Origin: a virus
Strand: one strand, 5' to 3'
Length of the DNA: 28,891 nt
Virus record (IMG/VR): IMGVR_UViG_3300048929_000811
Location: 1-28,891 of that record
The notes under the pieces are model-generated. The model was given only the letters and a program-made list of their open reading frames with translations, was not told where the DNA came from and did no database searches. Shown here in pieces: positions 6,259-14,406 of this stretch. The translations under genes were made by a program, and so were the position numbers. Position 1 is the stretch's first letter. Each line of letters begins with the position of its first letter.

Positions 6259-6458
6259 ATGAAACAGTAACCGCCAAGACACATTGGGTATGGACAGATA
6301 AGGCAGAGAAACTCAATCCAGCACGTTCAAGGGCAGGCGAAAAGATATGGAGTGGTAAAGAGTACAACGCTCCTAAATACATGCTAGATGACGGATTAAT
6401 CATAGATAGTACAGAGTATGTAAAAGAAGGTCAGACTGACCTATTTGATTACTTGTGA
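6255..6458 (+). CDS. 67-residue phage protein, unknown function
   Basis: The ATG overlaps the previous stop. The sequence has a WVWTDKAEKLNPARSRAG segment and an acidic C-terminus (EGQTDLFDYL). No recognised domain. It has no strong ribosome site of its own (AAAGGAATC upstream) and probably relies on coupling. Confidence 0.6.
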   Translation: MNETVTAKTHWVWTDKAEKLNPARSRAGEKIWSGKEYNAPKYMLDDGLIIDSTEYVKEGQTDLFDYL

Positions 6459-6464
6459 GGTGTT

Positions 6465-6620
6465 ATGGTGGCGACAATAAGAGTGAGCGAAACTACAATA
6501 GGACACGCAGTTCAGGATTATTTAGAAGATAGGGGTTATGTCTTAAAAAGTTTAACGCTAACTATAGACGAAAGAAACAAAGAAGTCTATATAATTGCTG
6601 AAACAGAAGGCAGAGATTGA
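6465..6620 (+). CDS. 51-residue phage protein
   Basis: ATG 6465 has GTGAGGTG (6455-6462) just upstream and the frame is open to TGA 6618-6620. The peptide runs MVATIRVSETTIGHAVQDYL, then EDRGYVLKSLTLTIDERN and VYIIAETEGRD: a helix followed by two strands. It lies in the same operon, 6 bp after the previous stop and 22 bp before the start of the late regulator. Function unknown. Confidence 0.6.
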   Translation: MVATIRVSETTIGHAVQDYLEDRGYVLKSLTLTIDERNKEVYIIAETEGRD

Positions 6621-6642
6621 GTGAGGTGAGGTGATGGTACAG

Positions 6643-7071
6643 ATGGCATTAGACATATATAACGTTGACGAGGATAAGACAAGAGAAGCGGTGGAAACGT
6701 ACTTGATCAAAGCAAGGGAATACCAAGTAACGGAGTATATACCCGATGAACCTAGCATGACAGCATCATATAGCGATATGCCACGAAGCAATACAGGCGT
6801 TACAAGCGATCAAACTAGCAACATAGTAACTAAACTAGTAGATGAGCAACAGCGCCGCAAAAGGCACGTAGAGCGTGCTGAGAAGGCTATAAGGAAGCTA
6901 GGAGCAAAGCAACAACTGCTTATACGTGAGCGCTACATGAACGATGATGATGTATGGGACTATGATGTAGCACGCAAGATCGGATATAGTGACAGACATT
7001 ACAGACGTATTAAATCGTGGGCTATTTATCGGCTAGCAACATCATTAGGATTGATCGTATTTAAAGATTAA
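6643..7071 (+). CDS. ArpU-family late transcriptional regulator
   Basis: 142 residues from ATG 6643, which is 9 nt after AGGTG; GTG 6631 and ATG 6634 are possible earlier starts. The C-terminal half (RKRHVERAEKAIRKLGAKQQ ... LLIRERYM, then VARKIGYSDRHYRRIKSWAI) has the sigma-70 region-4-like HTH arrangement of ArpU/RinA-type phage regulators: helix, RERY, turn, then the recognition helix SDRHYRRIK. Proteins of this family stand at the end of the early operon and switch on the packaging/structural genes. The three GTCCG boxes and the promoter begin 7 bp after its stop, so they are its likely target, which I infer from position. Confidence 0.8.
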   Translation: MALDIYNVDEDKTREAVETYLIKAREYQVTEYIPDEPSMTASYSDMPRSNTGVTSDQTSNIVTKLVDEQQRRKRHVERAEKAIRKLGAKQQLLIRERYMNDDDVWDYDVARKIGYSDRHYRRIKSWAIYRLATSLGLIVFKD

Positions 7072-7077
7072 ATTTAT

Positions 7078-7104
7078 GTCCGCTCTATGTCCGATCTACG
7101 TCCG
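7078..7104 (+). promoter_or_regulatory. Three GTCCG activator boxes, 11-bp period
   Basis: GTCCG occurs at 7078-7082, 7089-7093 and 7100-7104, within the longer unit TCTA(T/C)GTCCGA, exactly one helical turn apart. The last box ends 21 bp before the -10 element, over the place of a missing -35. This is the arrangement of an activator binding array; the ArpU-type protein just upstream is the obvious candidate. Confidence 0.7.
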
Positions 7105-7122
7105 ACTTTACCCAATTAAACG

Positions 7123-7131
7123 TGATACAAT
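7123..7131 (+). promoter_or_regulatory. Late promoter, extended -10
   Basis: TG at 7123-7124, one base, then TACAAT at 7126-7131. The -35 position reads CGACTT and is not a sigma-A box, so the promoter should depend on an activator bound at the GTCCG repeats. Expected start of RNA near 7138. The whole packaging, head, tail and lysis block lies downstream with no other clear promoter before 10 kb. Confidence 0.65.
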
Positions 7132-7137
7132 AGTATT

Positions 7138-7337
7138 GTGATAAATATATAGGACGCACCGCAGATATAAAAATATATCAACCATTTGACCTAAAGAGTC
7201 CATAACAAAAGCGGTGTAAATCTCCTATATATATCAAGGTGGCAAACAATAAACTTAAACGGCTTATCGCTTGTCACCTTATCCATTAGGTAATCCATAA
7301 CCTTTTATATAGCCATCCTTTATAGGGTGGCATTTTT
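7138..7337 (+). ncRNA. Candidate structured leader / small RNA of the late promoter
   Basis: From the predicted start to the terminator there is no gene, but there are strong pairings. A 10-bp closing stem ATATATAGGA/TCCTATATAT (7145-7154 with 7223-7232) encloses a second perfect 6-bp stem CACCGC/GCGGTG (7157-7162 with 7211-7216), which encloses a hairpin GATATA-AAAA-TATATC (7164-7179) and a short GAC/GTC stem (7188-7200): a multibranched element. Next, AAGGTGGCAA (7236-7245) pairs with TTGTCACCTT (7271-7280), one G-U. The unit ends with the terminator at 7312-7337. It could be a ~200-nt phage small RNA, or an antitermination leader (as put RNA of HK022 acts in cis). No known family recognised. 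Confidence 0.5.
7312..7337 (+). terminator. Intrinsic terminator of the late leader
   Basis: GCCATCC-TTTATA-GGGTGGC (7-bp stem with one G-U, 6-nt loop) is followed by ATTTTT. It lies between the late promoter and all late genes, so transcription must read through it. Confidence 0.7.
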
Positions 7338-7363
7338 AATGCATTGAAAGGTGGCAATCATGA

Positions 7364-7552
7364 ATGAAAGATTGTGATCATAAATACATTCACTTAGAAA
7401 CAACAAGACAAACAGGAAGCAGACCTTCATGGGGTATATCTTCAGGACAACAATGGAAAAGAATAGATAGATTTTTCTGTGAAAAATGCTTGGATGAAGC
7501 GGAGAAAATAAAAACTGCCGAAGGTTGGGAAGATACTCCTTCTTGGTGGTAG
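7364..7552 (+). CDS. 62-residue zinc-finger-like phage protein
   Basis: ATG 7364 is 9 nt after AAGGTGG; a competing ATG at 7360 gives only five codons. The peptide has CDHKYIH at the start and FFCEKCLDEAE near residue 38, a C-x-H...CxxC pattern of a small zinc site, and a Trp-rich end (GWEDTPSWW). It lies between two terminators downstream of the late promoter. Its ribosome site is part of a 10-base repeat (AAGGTGGCAA) also present in the leader RNA, so its translation could be linked to leader folding. Function unknown. Confidence 0.65.
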   Translation: MKDCDHKYIHLETTRQTGSRPSWGISSGQQWKRIDRFFCEKCLDEAEKIKTAEGWEDTPSWW

Positions 7553-7566
7553 TGGGTAAATAACCC

Positions 7567-7592
7567 AGCACTCTTAACAGGGTGCTTTTTAT
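7567..7592 (+). terminator. Second intrinsic terminator of the late control region
   Basis: AGCACTC-TTAACA-GGGTGCT (7-bp stem with one G-U) followed by TTTTATT. Together with 7312-7337 it brackets the small gene at 7364-7552, again before the structural genes. Confidence 0.7.
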
Positions 7593-7628
7593 TGTGCGTA
7601 ATACTTATTTAAGAAAGAAGTGGTATAC

Positions 7629-7859
7629 ATGGATTTGGTCATTACCAGAATTAACCTAGACGAAACAATATTGAGTTCAGATCAAGGAGAAATTATATCT
7701 TTTGGAACTGAAGCCGAAATTACGTGTTTAGTAAGAAACGGGCCTACTCTTGCTAGGATTAATCTATGTGTTCCTAACGGGAATGTAATTAAACAAAATG
7801 GAGTTCCCGATTCTAGAAGGGAATTGCAGGAAATGTTTAACGGATTAAAGGAGGGTTGA
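7629..7859 (+). CDS. 76-residue phage protein, unknown function
   Basis: ATG 7629 follows AAGAAAGAAG; an in-frame GTG at 7620 is too close to that site. The peptide MDLVITRINLDETILSSDQG ... EAEITCLVRNGPTLARINLC is mostly beta strand with a helical C-terminus (SRRELQEMFNGLKEG). No known motif. It ends 5 bp before the P-loop gene and shares its operon. Confidence 0.55.
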   Translation: MDLVITRINLDETILSSDQGEIISFGTEAEITCLVRNGPTLARINLCVPNGNVIKQNGVPDSRRELQEMFNGLKEG

Positions 7860-7864
7860 AAAGG

Positions 7865-8227
7865 ATGGAACATAAAGACTTATTCCCGAGTGTGTTTATT
7901 GGGCCAAGGAGAAGCGGAAAAACAACGAACTTGCTTGTGCTATCTGACATAAAGAAGATTCCTGTGTTGGTGCATAACCGAAACGTGAAAAGATGTCTAG
8001 AAGAACAGGCTAGAAGGATTGGTTTGAAACATGCGAGGGTTATTACATTAGCTGAAATGAAACAACAAAAGGAAAAAGTGGTGGTTGTAGATGAAGCTCA
8101 GTCTCTGCTTGAACAACTCTTAGGGGTAAAAATCGACTCAGCATCTATCACAACCTATACCTGTATCGAACTGAATGAGATACCGCGCGAACGACAATTG
8201 AGAGGTGACTATAATGAGTTTCCATAA
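7865..8227 (+). CDS. Small P-loop NTPase-like protein
   Basis: 120 residues from ATG 7865 (AGGAGGG ten bases upstream). It has a Walker A motif GPRRSGKTT at residues ~14-22 and a Walker B VVVVDEAQS near residue 75, so it should bind ATP. At 120 residues it is only the first half of a normal RecA-like or helicase domain and has no motif III-VI, so it is a minimal ATPase or a nucleotide-binding accessory. It lies just before the HNH nuclease and terminase genes, suggesting a packaging or recombination role by position only. Confidence 0.7.
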   Translation: MEHKDLFPSVFIGPRRSGKTTNLLVLSDIKKIPVLVHNRNVKRCLEEQARRIGLKHARVITLAEMKQQKEKVVVVDEAQSLLEQLLGVKIDSASITTYTCIELNEIPRERQLRGDYNEFP

Positions 8228-8516
8228 GAAATCAGCATGGAGACGTAAACGGGCAAAGATACTCAGAAGGGATGAATACATGTGCCAAGAAAGCAAGAGA
8301 TACGGAAAGACAGTATCCGCTACAACGGTACATCATATATTTCCCGTCGAGTTTTATCCAGAGTTAGCATTGACAGATTGGAATCTATTAAGCCTAAGTA
8401 ATGACAAGCATAACGCAATGCATGTGAGAGATAGTCATGAGCTAACAGAGTTAGGCAAGCAATGGCAAGAAAGAAGAAAGAAAGAGTTTGAAGAATGGAG
8501 GGAACGTAATGGATAA
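8214..8516 (+). CDS. HNH endonuclease (packaging-associated)
   Basis: 100 residues from ATG 8214 (AGAGGTGA site 5 nt upstream). The basic N-terminus (HKKSAWRRKRAKILRRDEYM) is followed by C-x-E, and the nuclease core reads TVHHIFPVEFYPELALTDWN then LLSLSNDKHNAMH: HH of the first beta strand, the N of NLLSL, and the final H of the beta-beta-alpha-metal motif. In HK97-type cos phages an HNH protein beside terminase works with it in cos cleavage and genome packaging, and that is the likely role here. Confidence 0.9.
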   Translation: MSFHKKSAWRRKRAKILRRDEYMCQESKRYGKTVSATTVHHIFPVEFYPELALTDWNLLSLSNDKHNAMHVRDSHELTELGKQWQERRKKEFEEWRERNG

Positions 8517-8670
8517 GAGAGTGGAAAATAAAATAGATTACTTAAAACAGTTAAAGGAATTACTAGATAGTGAATCATTATCTGTGAACGGAAAGCAAGG
8601 TGTGTATGAGAGAGTGTGGAGAACATGCAACTCAATTGAGACAGATTTAGGGATATCCCCCCCCTCCTAA
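8509..8670 (+). CDS. 53-residue protein ending in a C8 tract
   Basis: ATG 8509 lies within the end of the HNH gene behind GGAGGGAACGTA. The peptide is a helical, charged protein (MDKRVENKIDYLKQLKELLD ... RVWRTCNSIETDLGISPPS). The last codons cross a C8 run at 8657-8664. Seven C would give an ending PPPKNR, nine C would extend it by 12 residues (to LLKTGNYTPRGTG). The C-run also belongs to the candidate cos region. Function unknown. Confidence 0.55.
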   Translation: MDKRVENKIDYLKQLKELLDSESLSVNGKQGVYERVWRTCNSIETDLGISPPS

Positions 8671-8745
8671 AAACAGGTAATTACACCCCCAGGGGAACGG
8701 GCTAGGGGACTTTTTCCAATAGAGCGAATGATTAAAAACTTTTTT
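8650..8745 (+). other. Candidate cos region
   Basis: This non-coding gap between HNH and small terminase holds a 10-bp palindrome GGGATATCCC (8650-8659) running into C8, a CCCC-A-GGGG inverted repeat (8687-8695), and G/C-rich blocks (GGGCTAGGGGAC) in an AT-rich genome, then two T tracts (8711-8715, 8740-8746). Position and composition are those of cos sites of phages that pair HNH with a P27-type small terminase. No cut site can be assigned from sequence alone. Confidence 0.4.
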
Positions 8746-8764
8746 TGAGGGAGGTGAGAGTGTA

Positions 8765-9115
8765 GTGGGCGTACCGACAAAGGAAACGATTAAACGAAGA
8801 ACGATAACGGATATGAAAGAGCTAGGAGTGTATAAAACGCAGTATGGAAGAATAATTGATCTATACTCTGAGCTTGTTTTTCAATTTCTCACTTTGAATA
8901 AAAAGTTTGAGGAAGAAGGATACCAATACGAAAGCTTTACTGCTGCTGGTGGCGCTAAAAAGTCGCCAATTGTTGCAACCCTAGAATCGTTACGTAAGGA
9001 CATACTAGCATACTCCAACCAACTATGTCTCAATCCCAAATCCCTTGAAAGCGTAACGGTAGAAAAAGAAAACAAATCACTGCTGGCTAACGTCCTGAGT
9101 GGGTTAGATGGCTAA
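8765..9115 (+). CDS. Terminase small subunit, P27 family
   Basis: 116 residues from GTG 8765, with GGGAGGTGAG upstream. The layout is that of P27-type small terminases: basic N-terminus ([20 protein letters not shown]), central helices with [20 protein letters not shown], and a C-terminal helix pair with NPKSLESV typical of the family. It recognises the packaging site and hands DNA to the large subunit. The order HNH, small terminase, large terminase is normal. It overlaps the large subunit by 8 bp. Confidence 0.85.
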   Translation: MGVPTKETIKRRTITDMKELGVYKTQYGRIIDLYSELVFQFLTLNKKFEEEGYQYESFTAAGGAKKSPIVATLESLRKDILAYSNQLCLNPKSLESVTVEKENKSLLANVLSGLDG

Positions 9116-10832
9116 CTTTAAAAACTATGAAGAAGTAATGGAGTATGCTAAAAGCATTACAGAAAGACGCAAGGTAGCTTGTAAGGAGATCATACAGGCT
9201 TGTGAGCGGTTCTTTAGGGACTTAGACAATCCTGCATATGATTTCATCCCTAAAGATGCGGAATTTGTTATAGGAATAATTGAAAAAACATTCGTCCATC
9301 AAAAAGGCGAAGATATGGAGGGTTACCCATTACGAGGTAAGCCTTTTTTGTTGCAACCATGGCAAAAGTTTGTTGTTTATAACTTACTAGGATTCTTCCA
9401 CAAAGGAACTAAACTAAGACGATTTAAAGAAGCCTTTGAGATGCTAACACGTAAGCAAGGTAAAACGCCTTTCATGAGTGCGCTTGCTTGGGGATTGGGC
9501 TTGCTAGAGCGTAGGTCTGGGGCTGAGATTGTAATTGTTGGGGCGCAGTTAAAACAGGCTTTACAAAGCTTTAACTTCCTCCATTACAACTTGAAGAACA
9601 TGGGGGAAGAAAAGAACTTCCGTATTCTGGATAACAATCAAGAGCATAGCATAAGTGGAGAACTTGGTGATGGTTATCTACGCATTGAAACCATTGCTGG
9701 TAACAGTGATCGTATGGACTCTCTAAACACACTTATTCAAATTCTGGACGAATTACACCTTTACCGAAATGCAAGCCAGTACAACACCATCAAGGAGTCT
9801 GGTAAGGCTTATCGTAATAGTTTGTGTATCGGTATTACAACCGCTGGTGACAACATGAATAGTTTCTGCTATAACCGTATGATTTATTGTCAAAAGGTGC
9901 TAGAGGGAACCATCAAAGATGAACAGTTGTTTATTTTTATCGCCAAAGCTGACGAAGACCCTGAAACAGGAGAGGTTGATTATACAAACCCTGTTGAACA
10001 TGAAAAAGCTAACTTAAACTATAACGTTTCGGTTTCAGCGCAGGAACTTATGAACGATGCTATGCAAGCGCAGAACGATCCGCAACAACGGAAATCTTTC
10101 TTGGCTAAGTCTTTGAATATTTATACATCAGCAATGAAGTCATACTTTAACATTGATGAGTTTAAGTCAAGCGACCGCAAATATGAATGGACCCTTGCAG
10201 AACTTGCTAGACTGCCGATAGATTGGTTCGGTGGTGCTGACTTATCAAAACTACACGACTTAACAGCATCGGCTTTATACGGCACATACAAAGGCGTAGA
10301 CATTATCGTGTCACATGCGTTCTTCCCTGTTGTAGCAGCGCATAGAAAAGCTGAAGAAGATAACATTCCGTTATTCGGATGGAAAGATGATGGATTACTA
10401 ACAATGTGTAATACGCCTACCGTCAACTATGACGATATCATAAGATGGTTCGTTGACATGAAAAACATGGGATTCAAGATTAAACAGATAGGGTTTGATA
10501 GAAAGTTTGGTCGAGAATTTTTCTTAGGCATGAAGCGCAAAGGATTTTCTATCATTGATCAACCGCAATATTTTTATAAGAAGTCTGAAGGTTTTCGCAG
10601 GATAGAGAAACAAGCAAAGGATGGAAACCTTTATTATCTTCATTCCCAAGCGTTTGAATATTGCGTTCAAAACGTTCATGCTATCGAGAAAACGGACGAC
10701 ATGATCCAATTCGAAAAAGTAATGCCTGAACAGCGTATTGATTTATTTGACGCCGCGGTTTTCGCTGCTGTTAGAATGCTTGAAAATATCGAAAAGTCAG
10801 GTACAGCTAGTAAATGGCTGAATGGGGGGTGA
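9108..10832 (+). CDS. Terminase large subunit (packaging ATPase/nuclease)
   Basis: 574 residues, normal for the HK97/lambda-unlike Terminase_1 family. The ATPase has a variant Walker A TRKQGKT at residues 114-120 and Walker B QILDEL near residues 211-216, followed by the coupling motif ITTAG. The C-terminal RNase H-like nuclease begins with [13 protein letters not shown] (first Asp) and has GFDRKFG and LFDAAVFA near the end as further acidic positions. It cuts concatemers and pumps DNA into the prohead. Starts within the end of the small subunit gene, so coupled. Confidence 0.95.
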   Translation: MANFKNYEEVMEYAKSITERRKVACKEIIQACERFFRDLDNPAYDFIPKDAEFVIGIIEKTFVHQKGEDMEGYPLRGKPFLLQPWQKFVVYNLLGFFHKGTKLRRFKEAFEMLTRKQGKTPFMSALAWGLGLLERRSGAEIVIVGAQLKQALQSFNFLHYNLKNMGEEKNFRILDNNQEHSISGELGDGYLRIETIAGNSDRMDSLNTLIQILDELHLYRNASQYNTIKESGKAYRNSLCIGITTAGDNMNSFCYNRMIYCQKVLEGTIKDEQLFIFIAKADEDPETGEVDYTNPVEHEKANLNYNVSVSAQELMNDAMQAQNDPQQRKSFLAKSLNIYTSAMKSYFNIDEFKSSDRKYEWTLAELARLPIDWFGGADLSKLHDLTASALYGTYKGVDIIVSHAFFPVVAAHRKAEEDNIPLFGWKDDGLLTMCNTPTVNYDDIIRWFVDMKNMGFKIKQIGFDRKFGREFFLGMKRKGFSIIDQPQYFYKKSEGFRRIEKQAKDGNLYYLHSQAFEYCVQNVHAIEKTDDMIQFEKVMPEQRIDLFDAAVFAAVRMLENIEKSGTASKWLNGG

Positions 10833-10840
10833 TTAAAGCA

Positions 10841-12043
10841 ATGGGCAAAAAGAAGCGTAACAACAATGTTTCAAAGACAAGAGCAGAACCGCAAAATAGT
10901 ATTGGTTGGTTTTTAACAACGGATGCTTATGATACGCTTTGCGTGCCAGGATACACTAGATTGTCAGACAATCCAGAAGTAAAGATGGCAGTCCATAAAA
11001 TAGCTAATCTTATCAGCAGCATGACCATCCATTTGATGCGGAACACAGATAATGGCGATATACGAGTAAAGAATGAATTATCTCGTAAACTGGATATCAA
11101 TCCTTATAGCCTTATGACTCGTAAAAATTGGATGTACAACATTATTTACTCGATGTTGCTTTCTGGTGATGGTAACAGTGTTGTGTTCCCACAAATAAGA
11201 AACGGTTTGATTGACGAGCTGGTCCCACTTAAACCAAGTGGAGTTACATTCCGAGATACACCAGCCGCTTATCAAATTTTATACCAAGGGAAAACATACA
11301 ATCATGACGAAGTGCTTCATTTTGTGATGAACCCAGACTCTGAAAGACCTTGGATTGGTACGGGGTATCGGATTGTATTAAAAGATATCGTGACTAATCT
11401 AAAGCAAGCCACAGCAACAAAAAAAGGATTTATGAGCGGTAAGTACATGCCTAACCTCATTGTTAAAGTGGACGCCAATACAGCAGAGCTGTCTAGTGAA
11501 GAAGGTCGGGATAAAGTATTTGATATGTACTTAAAACGATCAGAAGCAGGTCAACCTTGGATTGTTCCAGCCGAAATGATTGATGTAGAACAAATAAAAC
11601 CATTAACACTGAATGATCTTGCTATAAATGACGCAGTACAAATCGATAAAAGGACTGTTGCTGGACTCTTAGAGGTTCCAGCTTTTTTTGTTGGAGTAGG
11701 GGATTTTAAAAAGGACGAATACAACGCATTTATCAATACTACTATTTTGCCGATGGCGACAGGCATTGTTCAGGAGCTTACACGCAAGCTGCTAATTTCT
11801 CCTGATATGTATTTTAAATTCAATCCACGTAGCCTATACGCTTACGACATGAAAGAACTTGCCGATGTGGGCGGAAACCTCTATGTCCGCGGATTAGCAG
11901 AAGGTAACGAAGTTCGTGATTGGATGGGGATGTCACCAAAAGAAGGACTAGACCAATTGGTCATTCTCGAAAACTTCATACCTGCTGGAATGATTGGTGA
12001 CCAGAAAAAGCTAACCCCTAAGGGAGGTGATGGCGATGGATAG
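10841..12043 (+). CDS. Portal protein, HK97 type
   Basis: 400 residues from ATG 10841, preceded by GGGGGGTGATTAAAGCA; an ATG at 10814 lies inside terminase without a site. The sequence [20 protein letters not shown] and later [20 protein letters not shown] then [17 protein letters not shown] matches the HK97-type portal (SPP1/HK97 group) that forms the dodecameric ring through which DNA passes. Position between terminase and protease is canonical. The C-terminal 10 residues are Gly/Lys-rich and overlap the protease gene by 8 bp. Confidence 0.95.
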   Translation: MGKKKRNNNVSKTRAEPQNSIGWFLTTDAYDTLCVPGYTRLSDNPEVKMAVHKIANLISSMTIHLMRNTDNGDIRVKNELSRKLDINPYSLMTRKNWMYNIIYSMLLSGDGNSVVFPQIRNGLIDELVPLKPSGVTFRDTPAAYQILYQGKTYNHDEVLHFVMNPDSERPWIGTGYRIVLKDIVTNLKQATATKKGFMSGKYMPNLIVKVDANTAELSSEEGRDKVFDMYLKRSEAGQPWIVPAEMIDVEQIKPLTLNDLAINDAVQIDKRTVAGLLEVPAFFVGVGDFKKDEYNAFINTTILPMATGIVQELTRKLLISPDMYFKFNPRSLYAYDMKELADVGGNLYVRGLAEGNEVRDWMGMSPKEGLDQLVILENFIPAGMIGDQKKLTPKGGDGDG

Positions 12044-12608
12044 GGAACTTAAAGTGACCCGAAGCATACAGACACAGTTAAAAACCAGAGCAGAACAAGA
12101 AAACTCTGAAATGTACATTGAGGGTTATTTCGCGGTGTTTAATCAAGTAACAGAATTATGGGCAGGGGCTTATGAGGAACTTGCACCAGAAGCATTTAGC
12201 GAAACGTTAGGAAACGATGTTAGGGCGCTAATAAATCACGATACAACCTTAGTGTTGGGGAGAAACAAATCTGGAACATTAGAACTTAAAGCGGACTCAC
12301 ATGGGCTATGGGGGCGTGTCAAGATTAATCCCAATGATACTGACGCTGTGAATATTTACGAACGTGTAAAGCGTGGCGATGTTGATCAGTGCAGTTTTGG
12401 GTTCAACATCCTTAAAGAAGATACAGAATTTAGGGACGATGGTTCTGTTAAATGGACAATTCGCAAAGTAGACCTTCACGAAGTTTCTGTATGTACATTC
12501 CCCGCTTATGCGGCAACAGGGGTACAAGCTAGAAAAGCAGAGGTTGAGCAACACAAAGAAAGACAAATGGAACAACGAAAAAACGCACTGAAAGCGAGGT
12601 TGAAATAA
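12036..12608 (+). CDS. Prohead protease, HK97 family
   Basis: 190 residues from ATG 12036, with GGGAGGTGAT upstream. [15 protein letters not shown], the conserved histidine in [13 protein letters not shown] and the catalytic Ser region QCSFGFNI followed by [13 protein letters not shown] mark the herpes/HK97 assemblin-type serine protease (S78). It matures the capsid by removing the N-terminal delta region of the major capsid protein, which is the neighbour downstream (1-bp junction at 12608). Confidence 0.93.
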   Translation: MDRELKVTRSIQTQLKTRAEQENSEMYIEGYFAVFNQVTELWAGAYEELAPEAFSETLGNDVRALINHDTTLVLGRNKSGTLELKADSHGLWGRVKINPNDTDAVNIYERVKRGDVDQCSFGFNILKEDTEFRDDGSVKWTIRKVDLHEVSVCTFPAYAATGVQARKAEVEQHKERQMEQRKNALKARLK

Positions 12609-13906
12609 TGGCACTTAGACAAATTATGCTTGCGAAGAAAATTGAACAGCGGAAAACGGTTCTTTCTGAATTGTTAGAGCAGGTAACGGCATTCAAAACA
12701 CGCGCAGGGGAACTTGAAAAGGCAATTGACGAAGCGCAAACACCAGAAGAAGAAACGGCTGTAGCTGAAGAAGTTGAAAAGTACGAATCAGACAAAGTGG
12801 AGCTAGAGGGCAAGAAGAGCGTTCTCGAAGGTGAAATAGCTGAGCTAGAAGGAGAACTTGATCAATTGAACAGCAAAGAACCAACTAATACACCAACCAT
12901 TACAGGTGGAGAAGAAAGAAGCAAACAAACACAATCCCAAGGGGGCGAAACTAGAATGAGAGAAAACAAATTTGAAACACGCGCGCAAATGTTGGAGCGC
13001 TTAAACCAACCAGAGGTGCGTGAATTCTATGCAACCATTGCAAAAGCAACCCAAGATAAGCGTGCTTTAGCTGGTGCGGATATCATCATTCCTGAGCAAG
13101 TGATTAACATGATTCAACAGCGTTTGGGAGACTACTCCACACTATACCGCGAAGTCAATGTGGAAACATTAAACGGTACAGCGCGTGTTATTATGGATGG
13201 TGCAATTCCAGAAGCGATTTGGACCGAAATGTGCGATCCAGTTCAAGAATTGGCAACGGGGTTCAGTCAAACGGAACTAGATGGATGGAAGGTTGGCGGA
13301 TTTATTCCAGTATGTAACGCCATCCTAGAAGATGCAATGATTAACCTTGCTAATTTTTTGGAAACTCGTCTTTCTATGGCGATTGCAAAGGCTCTTGATA
13401 AAGCAATTTTGATCGGTACAGGCGCAACAGGCAAACAACCGCTAGGTGTTATCCCTGCACTTGCTTCCATTACCGCTAGAAACGTGGAGAGTGACGGTAA
13501 ACTGTCAGACATCGTTGGTAAGATGTCTTTGATTGACGATGGCGAAGATGGCGTTCCAGTGGGTGAAGTGATTGCAGTTATGAAACGTTCTACTTACTAC
13601 GCACAAATTGCACCACAAACATTCTTGCCTACCTCTGATGGTAGATTAGTTATTCAAACGGCACAATCACCTAGACTTCCAGATGGTACAAGAGTGGTAT
13701 TCAGTCAGTATGCACCAGATGACACTATTATTATGGGGGATTTCAAAAAGTACCTTCTTGGTGAGCGTCGTGGTGTTCAATTGTCTGTATCTACTGATGT
13801 GCGATTTATTGAAGATCAAACGGTGTTCAAGGGCACTGCCCGTTATGATGGTAAGCCGATTTACACAGATTACTTTGTTATTATCACAATTGTTCCTACT
13901 CCATAA
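12608..13906 (+). CDS. Major capsid protein, HK97 fold with delta domain
   Basis: 432 residues. Residues 1-~100 are a Glu/Lys-rich coiled coil (the delta or scaffolding domain), followed by a low-complexity linker TNTPTITGGEERSKQTQSQG, where proteolysis by the protease is expected. The rest is an HK97-type coat: ADIIIPEQVINMIQQRLGDY, VCNAILEDAMINLANFLETR with the E-loop-to-spine region, AILIGTGATGKQPLGVIP and the C-terminal IYTDYFVIITIV. No separate scaffold gene is present, as usual in this group. Confidence 0.95.
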   Translation: MALRQIMLAKKIEQRKTVLSELLEQVTAFKTRAGELEKAIDEAQTPEEETAVAEEVEKYESDKVELEGKKSVLEGEIAELEGELDQLNSKEPTNTPTITGGEERSKQTQSQGGETRMRENKFETRAQMLERLNQPEVREFYATIAKATQDKRALAGADIIIPEQVINMIQQRLGDYSTLYREVNVETLNGTARVIMDGAIPEAIWTEMCDPVQELATGFSQTELDGWKVGGFIPVCNAILEDAMINLANFLETRLSMAIAKALDKAILIGTGATGKQPLGVIPALASITARNVESDGKLSDIVGKMSLIDDGEDGVPVGEVIAVMKRSTYYAQIAPQTFLPTSDGRLVIQTAQSPRLPDGTRVVFSQYAPDDTIIMGDFKKYLLGERRGVQLSVSTDVRFIEDQTVFKGTARYDGKPIYTDYFVIITIVPTP

Positions 13907-13911
13907 TAAGT

Positions 13912-13935
13912 GGCGGTCTAGTGCCGCCTATTTTG
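13912..13935 (+). terminator. Hairpin after the capsid gene (weak terminator or mRNA stabiliser)
   Basis: GGCGG-TCTAGTG-CCGCC (5 GC pairs) followed by TATTTTG. Short stem and interrupted U tract suggest partial termination or 3'-end protection, which would raise capsid mRNA relative to downstream genes. Confidence 0.45.
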
Positions 13936-13954
13936 CTTGAAAGGATGATGAATC

Positions 13955-14131
13955 ATGCCTAAGGTGTTGAAAAAGTTTAGGGATAAACTCGACAACTACC
14001 GAGTCTATGAAGTTGGCGAAGATTTCAACGGTGAACGGCAAGAATATTTGTCGTCTCTTGGTTATATCGAAATAGAAGAAAAGAAAACAAGCCGAAAAAG
14101 CAAAAAGGACGATGAACAGGCGGTGAAGTGA
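13955..14131 (+). CDS. 58-residue head protein, unknown function
   Basis: ATG 13955 follows AAAGGATGATGAATC and the frame runs to TGA at 14129-14131, which overlaps the next ATG. The peptide MPKVLKKFRDKLDNYRVYEV then GEDFNGERQEYLSSLGYIEI and a Lys-rich tail is the pattern of the small proteins with an N-terminal strand-rich core (YxVGE) that sit between capsid and connector in Firmicutes phages. It is shorter than usual calling limits, but coupling with the connector supports it. Confidence 0.75.
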   Translation: MPKVLKKFRDKLDNYRVYEVGEDFNGERQEYLSSLGYIEIEEKKTSRKSKKDDEQAVK

Positions 14132-14406
14132 TGGACACGTCCCAAATTGTAGCATTAGTAAAAGAACGGTTAGGAATACGGTCCGCAGTCAGGGACACGT
14201 ACCTAACCGCTATCACCGAAAGCGTAGTTAAAGAATTAGAAGATGAAAAGGGTTTGAAGCTTGATGCAGATAACTCCTATCATCTTCTTTTTTGTGTGGA
14301 TTATGCTACATGGCGTTATCAAAGTCGTGATGATACTGGGGCAATGCCAAGGCATCTACAGTTTAGATTACACAATTTGATGATACATGTAGGTGGTACC
14401 CCATGA
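14131..14406 (+). CDS. Head-tail connector (adaptor) protein, gp6-like
   Basis: 91 residues; ATG 14131 overlaps the previous stop. DTSQIVALVKERLGIRSAVR at the N-terminus and the helices that follow (YHLLFCVDYATWRYQSRDDT) match the all-helical adaptor family (HK97 gp6 / phage_connect type) that binds under the portal ring. The stop overlaps the next start (ATGA at 14403-14406). Confidence 0.75.
   Translation: MDTSQIVALVKERLGIRSAVRDTYLTAITESVVKELEDEKGLKLDADNSYHLLFCVDYATWRYQSRDDTGAMPRHLQFRLHNLMIHVGGTP

Noticed and set aside
6057-6284. Overlapping minus-strand frames
   Set aside because: No ribosome site; the plus strand holds a GTG-start gene with AGGAGGGG and coupled stop.
7262-7272. 11-mer GCTTATCGCTT shared with 28271-28281
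   Set aside because: Shared 11-mers are expected many times by chance in 29 kb.
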